DNA of 64,000 nt from Rhizopus sp. PT2906 (lineage: Eukaryota > Mucoromycota > Mucoromycetes > Mucorales > Rhizopodaceae), in NCBI GenBank assembly GCA_025529335.1, contig JAMYHX010000158.1, forward strand, positions 18,797 to 82,796. Reading direction: 5' to 3'. This document shows, one piece after another, positions 11,192 through 23,300 of the stretch. Positions within the stretch are counted from its first letter, which is position 1; each line of letters starts with the position of its first letter. The notes under the pieces are model-generated. The model did no database searches and was not told where the DNA came from. It saw only the letters and a list, made by a program, of their open reading frames with translations. Position numbers and translations under genes: made by a program.

Positions 11192-11434
11192 TATCAAGCA
11201 TACCTGCCAGAATCGTCTAACATATCCTTTGATATATCCAACCTTTCTTTTTTTTTTTGTTAAAGGTTAATTACAAGTTCCAAGTAATGAGGTAACATTT
11301 TACTTTGATTCATAATGAATAGGTGGCTTCCAAATCAGTGAACCATAACCAAATACCCAAATACCATGTTCTTTTTCGATTTCTTCAGAGACAGTCTTGA
11401 TAAAGTCCTCTTGGCTAGTTTCGGCTGTAACCAT
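10505..11434 (-). CDS. ChaC-type gamma-glutamylcyclotransferase (glutathione-specific)
   Basis: Five exons (11434-11304, 11246-11204, 11139-10900, 10854-10786, 10735-10505) encode 237 residues. ChaC enzymes cleave cytosolic glutathione to 5-oxoproline and Cys-Gly. Diagnostic features, several made only after splicing, are VFGYGSLIWKPP (substrate loop), GYIKGYVRRFWQ, the HRGTPEKPGRVVTL block, WGVAFKI, YLDHREKNGYTVHTV (with the conserved glutamate used as general acid/base), VYIAT, GPAPLEEMA, GPSG and NLAEALREI. The length is right for the fungal enzyme. One intron contains a (TA)n microsatellite. The gene is divergent from the ZIP transporter, about 640 bp away. Confidence 0.93.
11160..11189. 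repeat. (TA)n microsatellite inside a ChaC intron
   Basis: About 15 uninterrupted TA units, entirely within the second intron of the ChaC gene. Confidence 0.9.
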
Positions 11435-12071
11435 TGAAAATAAAAAGCTATAGTCATCTTATCTGTTTGTTCTTAACTTTGAATCTCAGATAAGCGGCTG
11501 TTTAATAATTACATAAATATACAAAAGTGAAAGGGTTTACATAAACTGCTGTATTTGTTCGTTTACCATGCCTATTTGTATATTTTGCCCCTCAATACAT
11601 TAAGTATATTATTTATATGCTGTGTGCCTGGATTCTTTCTCAATTTTCTTTATCAGTAGATCAATCTGCTGTTATTTTATATGTATACAAAGACAGCATC
11701 ATTTACTGCTTATATCACATCATCAACATAAATCAAGGATCTGTAAATGGCAACAAATATGAACCAGGGATTTGGTCCTAGTCACACAAATTATTCAATG
11801 CATCATACAATTATAATTCATGTATTAATCATCCGTGCCATGTTATTAAATGCACGAGTTGATGAGTACCTTTGAGGTTACATTGTGACTTTTTAAAAAA
11901 TTTCTGCAAGAAATTTTTAATGATGATTGGCTAATGCTGCCTTTTTAACCTGTTGGGTACGCTTTTTTTTTTTTTTTTTGGAAACATGGCCTAAAGGTTA
12001 TTTGTCATTTAATCCATTCTATTATCCAGGCTTTCTTCTCTTCTTTTCTTTCCTTGCATTAAGTGACTTTT
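11435..12071. other. Divergent intergenic region, ChaC / ZIP
   Basis: No gene seen. AT-rich. A T-homopolymer (about 11961-11979) and a pyrimidine-rich tract precede the ZIP start. Confidence 0.45.
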
Positions 12072-13416
12072 ATGATCTATACATTCAAACTGTGGTTGCT
12101 TATCCTTCTATCAGCCGTTGTGAAGGCACAAGAAGGTTTGATCTATTGTCTTATTACACGTCAAATGTATTAATGATCTTTTTACTATTTAGCACCTTCA
12201 GATACAGTTCCAGATGAATGTACAGCAGAACACATAACTGATTATAATATGCCAATGAGAATTGGTGCACTGTTCATTATTCTAGTCACTAGTGCGCTTG
12301 GTAATTGGAAATAATGATAAATGAACAATTGTATCGGATTGCTAATATATATATATATATATATATATAATCATAGGCATATTTACACCCATCATCATGC
12401 ATAGAATATCACCTTATACCAAAGGAAGTAGCAGAGACTGGTTACTCACTATGGGAAAATTTTGTAAGTTGTCAATTCTGAATGAAAGAGGATATCAACT
12501 AACAACTGTCTCTATAGTCGGAACAGGTGTCATCTTAGCAACCGCGTTTGTACATATGCTTCCCGAGGCATTAGAGAATTTCAGTAGTCCTTGTCTCAGT
12601 CCCGGATGGCAGTCTTATTCCTCCTTTGCCGGTGTGTTTTGTATGATCGCTTCGTTTGCTCTCCAATTGTTAGAACTCGCCGCGGTTGCAAATATCGAAA
12701 GACTCCGTTCGAACAGAATGACCAATCATTCAGCAAACGATATTGAAAAGCAAGAAGCAGGCACTTCTTGCTCCATTAATTCTGATTCAACTGGCTGCAC
12801 AGCCAGAACTCCTCCTGCAATACACGATCATGAAGGTCATGTTCACAGCGCTGGATTATTCGAAGAACCAGATGCATTCAAGCATGTCGGAACCTTTATT
12901 TTAGAACTTGGCATTGTCATGCATTCTATCATCATCGGCATCACCTTATCTAATACAGGCAGCGAAGGATTTGTAACGCTCTTAATTGCACTCGTCTTTC
13001 ATCAGGTAAAAACCAAAACATGTACATGTCAACTTTTTGCTAATCCCCTCTTTGTTGGATAGTTTTTTGAAGGTGTTGCCTTAGGCACGAGAATTAATGA
13101 CATGGATATCAAGGGATGGAAAAAGCCAGTACTGATGGCACTTTTATTCGTCCTCATGACTCCCATCGGTTGTGTCATTGGTATCGGAATTCACTCTTCG
13201 TTTAATCCTAATTCATCATCGGCTATCCTAGCTTCAGCCATCCTTGATTCCCTTTCAGCTGGCATCTTACTTTACAACGCATATATCTCATTAATGAGTC
13301 AAGAGATTAATCATAATGCAGATTTCCGTAAAACTTCTCTTGGCAGAAAGGCCGTTTGTTTTATCTCAATGTATTGCGGTGCTGGACTCATGGCATTATT
13401 AGGCAAATGGGCCTAG
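12072..13416 (+). CDS. ZIP-family zinc/iron transporter (plasma membrane type)
   Basis: Five exons (12072-12135, 12193-12300, 12377-12463, 12518-13005, 13063-13416) encode 366 residues. The protein starts with a cleavable-looking hydrophobic segment, then has eight predicted membrane helices. ZIP hallmarks are MGKFFGTGVILATAFVHMLPEAL (helix 2-3), a cytosolic variable loop with a His-rich HDHEGHVH site, MHSIIIGITLS (helix 4) and HQFFEGVALGTRI (helix 5). The helix 4/5 histidines form the metal path. The family imports Zn(II), as Zrt1/Zrt2 do in yeast. The third intron of the open frame and the HQ/FFEG splice are essential to rebuild the motifs. A (TA)n repeat lies in intron 2. Metal choice cannot be told from sequence. 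Confidence 0.93.
12344..12370. repeat. (TA)n microsatellite in a ZIP intron
   Basis: TA repeat immediately before the acceptor of intron 2 of the ZIP gene. Confidence 0.85.
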
Positions 13417-13802
13417 ATATATCCTCTTTATACTATATAGCATTTGTAATCATTTCATTCACATCATACTTTGTATATCATAGCAATAAACAGAAAGAGC
13501 ATGCATTGATCTTTATTTAACTAAAATAATAGTGTATTATTCGCTTTATGCTTACCGAGGCGTTAAGAAACTTTTGAGATCTACTTCATATATAGCTTTG
13601 TTAGAATACGCACCATGTTAACAGTTTTTAAAGTAGTTAATTCACTATCTGATATATTTATCTGATCTAATGATCTGATCTTTATTTAATAGTAATCATA
13701 GCAAACTTGCTTCATTATAATGACACTGTACACGCATTTATATTTTTTAAATAACTCATCTGAGATACCATTTGTATTCCTATGCGGAATGGGTGAATTA
13801 CA
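13417..13802. other. Convergent intergenic region
   Basis: No gene seen between the ZIP stop and the CAF-1 stop. AT-rich 3' flanks. Confidence 0.45.
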
Positions 13803-15926
13803 TCATCTATTTTCTGTTTTTGCTCTTACCTTATCCTCGTCTCTGATCTCTTGAACAGCCACGTCATGAACCATGGCCTGTAATTGAGCTGGTGTGTATT
13901 GTCGAAGAACCTTTTTGGACCGAATCGCACCTAATATCCCCATCATCGTCTTGGATTCATTTTCTACAATTGTTTCAATCAGATCAAACCGTTCGTTTTC
14001 GGTAAGCTTATCCACTTCTTTATCAAAGAACCGAGGATATGTCTTTTGAGGTTCACAAATGGCTACCAAGGGCTTTGAGCTGGTCATGTCGTTCGTATCC
14101 TCATCATAACTTTCTTCAAGGAATTTGTTGCTATGAAACACAGAGTGATTTAAAAATGCTTTATCTAGGTAAAAATAAATGAGTACGAGCCATTCAAAAA
14201 ATGTGTACTCACTTACCTTCTAGCGTACGCAATTTGAAATCAGACAGAGGATGGTTTGCAGGCTCATCCGTTGATTCATAAGAGGGACCAAGGATGACAG
14301 GATTCATAGGAAAATGTTTACTGGTTAACATGGGCCATTTAGCAGGACGACTGACGACTGACATTCTCCTCACAGGACGTACGTCGAGAGAATCTTCATC
14401 GTCTGTAAGATAACCGTCAGGGACAATCCATTTGTCTGCTGGGGTATTTTCATCACGCTTGACCTCTTCCTCTTTATCTTGATCATCCGAGTCACTCTCC
14501 AAGCCGCTTAGACCACTGAATTCTGCATCTGAAGACACCAGGTCATATATATCATCCGTCAGCACATCATGATCCCACTCGGGTTCACTATCAAAGTCAT
14601 AGACCAATAAGTCCATGTCCTTTGCAAATGGGTTCTTGCCATTGACTGTATGACTTGTCTTTGAACAAGTTCCATAATAAGCTGGTCTGACATCCTCATG
14701 AAATGATAGCAACTTCATCCTTAATTGACACAATTTATCATAGTCATTATTTTCCAATGCTGTCTTTATATCCAGATTGAGTTGATAGCCTCTCTTCTTT
14801 TTGGATTGCGCAGAGAAGCTGTTGTAAAATCGTTGCTTTAGATCAATGGATGGATCTAGACGAGAATATATAAGAGTAGTAAAGTTTGATGCCAATCGTT
14901 TACGTGAATGACTGATGATGGGAGCAATGGTTGTATAGCGATTGACTTTGAAGGGTGTAAATAGGCCTGATTCTCCGTCTGTCACTGATTCGCTTGGCGT
15001 CTTTAGAATTGTACGAAGCCTTGGTTCATGTATCGAAAGCAACAGTTTTAGCTGTCTGTCTGTGTCTAAACACTGGAAAGCTCTTGTCAATTCTCTAGAG
15101 AACTAATGGATAAGGGATTCATTAGTCTTATTCTGTTTATATTATAACGATATTACTCTTTTTCTTTCATCTCTCCTGGATGCAGCTGCTGTCTGTATGC
15201 CTGAAGGAAAGTTTGTAGGATCATGCGCTTGCCATCGGTAAAATGAAAATCTCTAGGGAGAGGGGTCTACTCTTAGTTACAACAAACGATACATTATCTG
15301 CTGATGCTTACGTCTGGTATAGCCGATGGAGCACCTTCTAATAATAACACCACATCACCTAGTCCATATCTTTCCTGATAGGCTGTCACTTTGATGATGT
15401 CTTTTACTACTTTTAGAAATGATTCGCTCGCTAGATCCTTGTTAGTCTTTTTGTCTTTTTCTTTCTTTCTTTGCTTTACTTTTCTTTCCAAATGGAGTTA
15501 AAATTTGATTTATTCGTTCTGCAAGTGTGTCTAGTGGCTCGTCGCTAGGAATGGTTTAGTTTAAACCTTGAATATTCTCTTTTATTTACCTATCATGCGC
15601 TAATACAGCAAACAGTTCAAAGAAATCATATGGAATATTTTGAGCAGTAACAGTGTTGTCTTGATTCTCAAAACTAGCTCTCCAGTCACGGAATCTCATG
15701 ATTGCTGTAAAAAGATCATTAAAACAAAGAAATATATATACTTCTGTAATCTTTTTTCACACCATTTGTTACTGAATTATGATTTTCTGTTTTTAATCGT
15801 TCCTGTTGAAAGTTGACGTGCCCATCTTTGAGAGTGAAGAACTCCTGTTTTATTACTATTATTCACCTTTATGAACAAGGCAACAACAATGTTATGTACC
15901 TCAATCTCTCCAAGTTGTTTAGGCAT
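13803..15926 (-). CDS. Chromatin assembly factor 1 large subunit (p150/Cac1/Rlf2)
   Basis: Eight exons (15926-15900, 15844-15763, 15704-15590, 15544-15480, 15430-15312, 15266-15157, 15094-14213, 14130-13803) encode 575 residues, with every junction in phase. CAF-1 deposits H3-H4 onto newly replicated DNA with PCNA. The signature block is KLLSFHEDVRPAYYGT...NPFAKD...LLVYDFDSEPEW, followed by an acidic stretch and IVPDGYLTDDE, the region that binds H3-H4 and the p60 subunit. The C-terminal helical segment (about 470-560) fits the winged-helix DNA-binding domain. Upstream parts are less conserved. The 49-nt intron at 15431-15479 is purine-rich with a perfect CTAAC before its CTAG acceptor. The protein is shorter than human p150, as is usual in fungi. 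Identity is firm; the first two exons are the least certain. Confidence 0.88.
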
Positions 15927-16160
15927 TTCATAAATTGATTAAAGTTTTCACTTTTTTTTTTGTTACTGCATTTTATGCTTTTCTAAAATAAGAAAAATTT
16001 TATTGGCCAATTGAGAAAATGTAACTGAATTAATGAGGATTTGACAGCCAGGGACGAATGCAGCAAGTCTTATTTTTTATTTCTTTCTTTTTTAACAACA
16101 AACTGCTGTCTGTTGACTCTTTACTGTTTTGATCAAAGTATGTAAAGTATCTCAGGTTTA

Positions 16161-16478
16161 GTGAAAAAGACTTTTGATTCAGCATTTGCAAAAACAATAA
16201 CAAAAGTGATAAGGGATGTTCAAGACCAGCTGTTAGAGATATCTCAATTAGCAGAAACTTATGAAAAGAAACTGTTGGAAAGACTGATCAACTTAATCCA
16301 CTACCTGTCAGCAAGCAAAATCAAAGAAGAAAGGATAGGGGAGTCTGAGCTGCGGAACATCATACCATCACCCTCATCTGGTAGCATTGTTTTCAAACCT
16401 GGGGAAAGAAATGTCCTGTTATGGTATATAAATAAAGCTACCAATGATTATAAAAGAGGTAGGTCAGATGTATTCTAA
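16161..16478 (+). pseudogene. Coding-like open frame without an ATG start
   Basis: A 105-codon frame beginning at GTG whose composition looks protein-like: amphipathic helices rich in Lys/Glu/Leu, then IIPSPSSGSIVFKPGERN. No ATG is in frame and no clear upstream exon was found, so it may be a gene fragment, the 3' exon of an unseen gene, or chance. No family recognised. The flanks (15927-17416) are otherwise AT-rich and show nothing else. Confidence 0.25.
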
Positions 16479-17416
16479 TAGTTATCCTCATTTGTCTTGA
16501 AAGCATCTAATTTTAGGTAAACATATTTTTATGTACATCGAAAATAAAGTTAAACTGGGTTACACTGAGGACATGTTTTATTGTTGATAATCCCAAGCAT
16601 CTTTTTACAATGTATATCATTACAATGGAGAACAGATGAGGCTCATTAAAGAGGAGAAATACGCATAAATGAGTCTATACCATATATAGTTATGTGGCGT
16701 CAAGGAACTGGGGTGACATTAAAAGGGACCAAGTACATGTTATTCACCACTAAATTAGACTTGATAAAGAATAGTCTTAATGATCATTCAAGACCATTTT
16801 TATATTTTCTCATACTTGGTTGTCTCATCGAGCGTAACTTGAAAACAAAAGACGGAGAAACGGAAGTGGATGAAGTTACCAAATTCAAATTCAGAGCGCA
16901 CGCGAGTAGCCACAAGTAACTTTGTGGTTTTGGTCCAAAAAAGTCAATTGTAGCACTCCCAAGCAAGTTGGATTAAGAAAAAGAAAAGAAAACAAAAAAG
17001 AGGTCCTTTATTCTGGAAAGCTAATAACAAGAAACTCATAGATGAAAAAGGAGACAGAGTACAAAGGGATAAAACTAATATAATTAGTGTGGGTGTAAAT
17101 CCCCTTTTATTTTAGCTCATCTCACTAATTTTTGGTTCGAAAATAAGTGATATTCGTATGATCGACAATAGCACTAACTGGGGCGCTGAGTGAATTGTGC
17201 TTAATATAGCAAGATCTCGTTCCTTGTAACACGCACCAATGTGTTCCACCCAAAGGTAAACTCGTGTTAAACCAATGAGAATCAATTGATCATTCAATCC
17301 CGTTACACTCTACTATTTCTTGAAATAGACATTTTAAACAAGACATCAAAAAAGTCAACCAAACAACCCTTTTTCTCTCTTTTTCCCTTCATTTACCTTT
17401 CCCTCTTACTTGTCGG
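16479..17416. other. Intergenic region upstream of the M13 peptidase
   Basis: No gene supported. The last 80 bp are strongly pyrimidine-rich, as in other leaders in this window. No hydrophobic upstream exon for the peptidase could be identified. Confidence 0.4.
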
Positions 17417-20096
17417 ATGGCACAGTCTCCCTTAGGTTCAGTCTATAATACGACAACAACAATAAACGATATATGCTTTACAAGAACATGTATTGAGACT
17501 GCATCAAGCTTAATTTCATCTATCAATATGAACATTGATCCATGCTCAGATTTTTATCAGTATGCTTGTAATATATATCACTCTAAAGATCCCACATCGA
17601 ACTGACATGATTTTCATAAAGGTGGAAATTGGATAAAGAACACTATTATACCAGAAGACTTGACAGGTAATTGGAATTAAAAATAGATTTCTAAACATAG
17701 ACTCACTCTATTCTAGAATTTGGAATACTTGACGTGAAGTCTTATAGATATAAAGAACAACTAAGAACCATATTCGAAGAGAATTATCAAGATTTATTAA
17801 GTTCGACACTATCTCCAAGTAGTTTTCAAGTAGACAGCCAAGAAAATAGAAATATCGACAAGATGAATTATAAGCTCATAAAGAACTATTATTCATCTTG
17901 TGTAGATGTTGATACATATGGAGAAGAAGGAATACCGTTCTTTTTAAAAGACCTAACACGATTACAGCGAGAATTAGAATATCAGAAGAAATGGAAAGAC
18001 TCTTTTAGTATATCAACCAATATATTCAACCTTATAAGCTATCCCTATCCTACGACAGATGGACTTGCCATAGACATTGGCGGCTTATTTTCGCTAGAGA
18101 TTTTTTCAGACAACAAAGACAGCACAAAAAAATCTCTTATACTCACCCCACCCAAAGCCTTTACCGAAGCAGAGAACATACCACTAAAAGAATTTGAGTA
18201 TCAGAACCTAATAGATTTGACATCCTCGGTCCTCGGCTTACAAAATCATACAGAAAGAGACAGACGCAGACTACGGCTGATGGAAGATAATGGCATAAAG
18301 ACCTTCACAAGTGAACGGATATACGACGCAGTTGACAGCGCAATTACCTTACAGACAAAATTGTTTAAAATAACAAACTCCATGTAAGCACCCTTTTTTT
18401 TATTTCCATTGACAAAAGAGAAATAACTTCTTTCCGTGTACCAGCTCCGACTACGGTCATTACTCATACTCACTCAGCACAGCCGAGGAATTATACCCAT
18501 TCATAGACTGGACAAACATACTTGAACACTATATACCAAACGCAAAAGACACACTTAATATATCCATTCAAATTTATAATATAGAATACTTTAACGAGCT
18601 CGGTTACTATGCCACCATTGACGATCCTTCACGACCCATTCATATGGACGCTATTGCAAAATACCTTACAGTCTACAAGATTGTCACAGAAGCACCAAAT
18701 CTCGACTCAGAGCTTCGACAGCTTATGCCAGATTCTCCCTTTCAAACAAGAGCTAGCTTATGTGTCGAGAAAGTGTTGGACCGGTTTGGTTTAGCTGTCG
18801 GCAGGTTTTACGCCATGATTGCCTCTAATGGCGAATCCGACAAGATAAATCTAGACACTATTGCCAAAAATATCAAATCAGCCCTGATCAAGCGAATACG
18901 AAACGCAACATGGCTAGACAATGTTACAAAAGAGTCTGCTATTAAAAAGGTTTGTGGCTAGACTTGGCATGTATTTAATGTCTTACCCTTTAAAGCAAAT
19001 CTTTTAGCTTGTTATGATGCAGACGTCTACCGGATACAGTACCTTTGCCCCAGATGAAAGCTCGCCACATGATATTCATAGATATATGCAGGGATTAAAG
19101 ACGGACTTTGGCACTTTTTATGAAAATGATAAAGCAGTAAACCAGTGGATCATGCGCATCTATTGGAATACGTTAAACAGAGCATTAAGCCCGACTGAGT
19201 GGATAGGAGTGACAAGTCCGCAGGTAGTCAATGCTTTCAACCTACTATCTAAGAATAGTGTAAGCTTTGAAAGGTACAAGCATTCGTTTGACACTTGCTT
19301 ATTTCTTTACATAGATATTCGTAAGCGCAGCTTTTGCTCAAAAGCCAAATTATGATAAAGAATTTCCAGACTATTTAAACTATGCAGGTATCGGCCAGAC
19401 ACTAGGCCATGAGTATTCTGTAAGTGTTATAAAAGACACATATAAAATATGATTAACGTAAATTCAATCAAAAGCACGGCTTTGATGACGTTGGATCGCA
19501 ATATGACGAATATGGAGCCGAAAGAGACTGGTGGTCAAACGCAACCAAGGTCAAATATGCAGAAAAGGCAAATTGTTTTGTAAAACAATACTCCAACGTC
19601 TCAGTTACTGATAAGCGTGGTAAAAACTACTTTATAGACGGAACTGTAAAGTATAAGTTAATCATACCATCATCATACTCATTTCATTCATACACAGCAA
19701 ACACTTGGAGAAAGTATTGCAGATCATGAAGGATTGGCGGCCGCTTATGATGCTTTCCTTACGCTAAAAGACAGTGGAAAAGGCTATAACCCAGTTTTAC
19801 CTGGCTTACATCATTTCTCTTCGGATGCGCTCTTCTTTATCAATGCTGCCCGCTCGTTTTGTAGCAAGTCCAGTGTTGATGCAGAAAAGAACTCGGTAAT
19901 ACATAATACATCTCTATGAGCATATATCTAATCCCCTCCCCCCTCTTTTTTTTATATATAGATTTATGATGAACATGCTCCGGATTCAATTAGAGTGAAT
20001 ATTCTATTTCGCAATAATGCAGACTTTTCAAAAGTATTCAAATGTCCAATAGGCAGTAAAATGAATCCACATAAAGCAAAATGTAGAATATGGTAA
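17417..20096 (+). CDS. M13-family zinc metallopeptidase (neprilysin-like)
   Basis: Nine exons (17417-17567, 17622-17666, 17717-18383, 18445-18949, 19008-19259, 19315-19419, 19475-19645, 19698-19895, 19962-20096) encode 742 residues. M13 enzymes are zinc endopeptidases that trim extracellular peptides. The zinc site HEYSH (572-576) is built across an intron, exactly between Ser575 and His576. The third ligand is Glu637 in LGESIADH, with the conserved Asp641. Other signatures are PCSDFYQYACGNW (N-terminus), the VNAF substrate-binding strand, SAAFAQKPNY, HGFDDVGSQYDE and the terminal cysteine in CRIW. The conserved cysteines imply an oxidising compartment, yet no signal peptide or membrane anchor precedes residue 1; a missed upstream exon or unconventional export is possible. 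It is convergent with the RasGAP gene. Confidence 0.92.
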
Positions 20097-20309
20097 TAAA
20101 ATACTTGCTTTGATGCGAATTGAATCGAATTTTTATTATAAAGCTATTATTAAGAACATATAATTAACTTGACGTTCATATAAAACCGAATATAAGAAAG
20201 GGGTGTGTATATATATATATAGATTGATATATAGTGTATATATAAATGTATAAATAGGATGTATACATTGGATAAATTAGTAGGAAAAAGGTTACAAAAA
20301 GGAAAGAAT

Positions 20310-23300
20310 TTAAGCAATGATTAACTCGATGATCTCACTTGCAAGTTTAGCATTCTGTAATACATTTGCTGATGATGCTCCAAACGAGGGATCCGCCAAA
20401 GCAGGGAACCCTACACTTTCCAATAGAGACTTTTGAGTAGGTTGGTTCTTTCTGGATGCATCACTGAAGCTTGGGTCAGAGCATGCTGTCAACAGGATCG
20501 ACTTTACAGATTCAATAATTGACTGGTTCGTGCTGTTCAATACTACCTGATTCATCTTGGGAAGAAGTGAATCATACACAGTAGAGAATACGGCAGGCAT
20601 TGAACTAGCAGCTTCGGCCAAGAGGTGGTACAAGAAGAGCTTTTCATTATTACTATCTGTCACTTGCAACTGAGCAACAAGCATGGATACAAACAACAGG
20701 GCTGTAGTTTCATTCGTCACATCTAGTCTGTCAAAGATACAGGAGTAACTGTAAGTATAAGCTTCAGGGTTATCCTCTTCATCTTCGTCGTCCAACTCAA
20801 AGCTTGGATCAAGTAAGCCAGTAAGTCGTAACACTTCCTTTAGTGTCTCATTCTTGGCTGCAAGTGGTAAGATTCCAGCAAGGTAACCCAAGTGATGTGG
20901 ATCAATCGTGTTGGTGCTATCACTATGTTTGCATTCAATATCCAAAAAGGTGGTCAATCCTTGGAAAACGATTTCTTTTCCGTTGTTATAGCGTAAGCCC
21001 TTTAAGAAGATGCTGGCAATAGCAAATGAAAAGTGCGATTCGAAATTAACACCGCAGAGCTGATCGAGCTTCCTAGAGACATTGGCCATGGGCTCTCGAG
21101 CTGATAACAGGACTTCAACAACAGATTCGCCAGTGAAATAGCCAGCCGTATCCAGTGCACGCAGTACGGCAAGTATAAGTTCGATAGCCATTGTGAAGAT
21201 GGGGCCATTGTTAATTTCTACAAGCGCAACTGCAACCCAGAAGAGAGCAAGCAGGTACCTTGAATCTGATGGTAAGCTTTCGACAATGTTTTTAAGGCAC
21301 ATCATGATGCTTAGAACCAGGTTAGGATCAGCTTCGTTAAATATTGCCAGCGCACCACGTAAGGCAACTAGGATTTGATATAACAAATCATCGTCTGTTT
21401 CTTCGCGCCCTAGACAGCCTAATACAACAAAGGCCTGTGGTTGTATTGCTGGATTAAATTGAAAAGCAGTGCTTGCAACCAAACTCATCCATCTAGCGCG
21501 CCATGCATTAGCCATATCTGTTTAAAGAAAGTTGTTAGAATTGAGAGTTGAATGGCGTTTTCATATTTTACCCTGAGAAGGTGCACTATAAGCTATGACT
21601 TCAAGCAGATTGCTCACAATTGTTTCCAAAGCATGTAGTGATATAGGCTCAGCTGCGTCTGTCAGTGTTTCTGGCGTGATTGTGAATGCGTTTGCATGAG
21701 GCTTGAATAAGCCAAATAGTAGTCTATACTTGGTATCAGATATTTCATTAAGTATCAGCTGAAGCTTCTTGATATTGGCTTCTTGGAGAGGCATGCATGT
21801 ACATAATGATTGAATCATATTCACAATCAGGCCATGGATTGAAGCCCTGATAAGTGTAGGGCCCACACCAACGATGAGAGAAACGATATGAAAGATTTCG
21901 GGTACATAGCTCTTTACAGGTCCTCGATTGTTGAATGATAACATCAGAACAAATCGAATGAGGATTGCAATTTCATTCCAAGTCCAATGATCAGTCAGCG
22001 CTCTGGTTGGCTTGAATGATGTCTTTTGTAAGACTTTTCGTAAACGAGAGATGACTTTACCGCGTACGGCAATGTTGGAAAGAGTAACAAATGTATCAGC
22101 CATAGCTTCTGCTTGTGATGAACCTACACCGTGCTCAATTGAAAATTGAACAAAGGAATCCAGGACAAGATTCAGTATGTCGTCAATCTGTCCAATTGTC
22201 TTCCATATCTTTGCTTGTATAAGCTTGTACATCTACATGACGATTAATAATGAACCTATAAAAAGAACTCACACTTACTTCAGTACGGGCTACAGTGAGA
22301 TCAATCAGGTTACGAAGGACTTCTTTTGTTTTCACTGTCTCTTTATCTTCTATATTACTGTGACAGAATCGTGAAAGGTTAGGTAACCAAGGCATCATAT
22401 AATCTAAGCATAGATATCGTAGGGGCTCACTAGATTTTTGGAAGCCAATAAAGCATTCACTCAAAAACTCCAAGGTGAGATTAGGTTGATTTTCCGCAAT
22501 TCTTTCACTGATGGCCACAACAAAGGCTGTACTGTTTGCAGGCAAGCACAAGTCTAACAAAAAGAAGCAATTAGAAAAGAAGAATTGCATTATATTACTC
22601 AGTACTACCTTTTGCATCCAATAACTGATTGTTGAGGTCAAAGTGGAATGTTATACTTAGAGCGCATAGCAAGTTATATGCAGCAAGTCTAAGGTTTGGA
22701 TCATCACTACCAATGTTCAGCAAGGCCATATTCAGTAATCTTCCAGGTACATCGTTAGGTCGAATGGTTCTTTCGGATATATTGTTTGGTTTTGTCATTT
22801 CCAGTCGTCGTTTGTTGTGACGAATATGCTAAAACACAGTTAGATACATGCATGATGGCTTTTTTGATATTCTTACATTCACGATAGCATCGCGTTTCAT
22901 CGAAGTAAACACATGCTGAGTCTTGCCCTTGTTATACTTGAAATGAAATTCATTTACAATTTCTTGACTTCGAGAGTTTGGCACAACAGTGATGTCTTCA
23001 ATATCCGAAACCATATAGACGTCATTAAGAACCGTAGTTACATTGTAGATAAACTCTTGTTTGCGAACAGTCATGGCCTGAACATACTCGGCGCTCACTT
23101 TGATCGTAACAGGGACATTCACCTTGTTCTGTGTCATTCTACTGGCAGGATGGAATACATGACATTGATCAGTATCTAGTGAAGCTATAAAGTATGTGTT
23201 AATATTGCTTATATATTTTCTTTCATTTTCTTACTAGTCGTCTTTGGTAAACGAAGTTCATTTGGACTGATGTAATCGTATATTTCCGCCAAGGTAACAG

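Noticed and set aside
17130..17145. GGTTCGAAA resembling a tRNA B box
   Set aside because: No matching A box, stems or acceptor pairing could be found around it.
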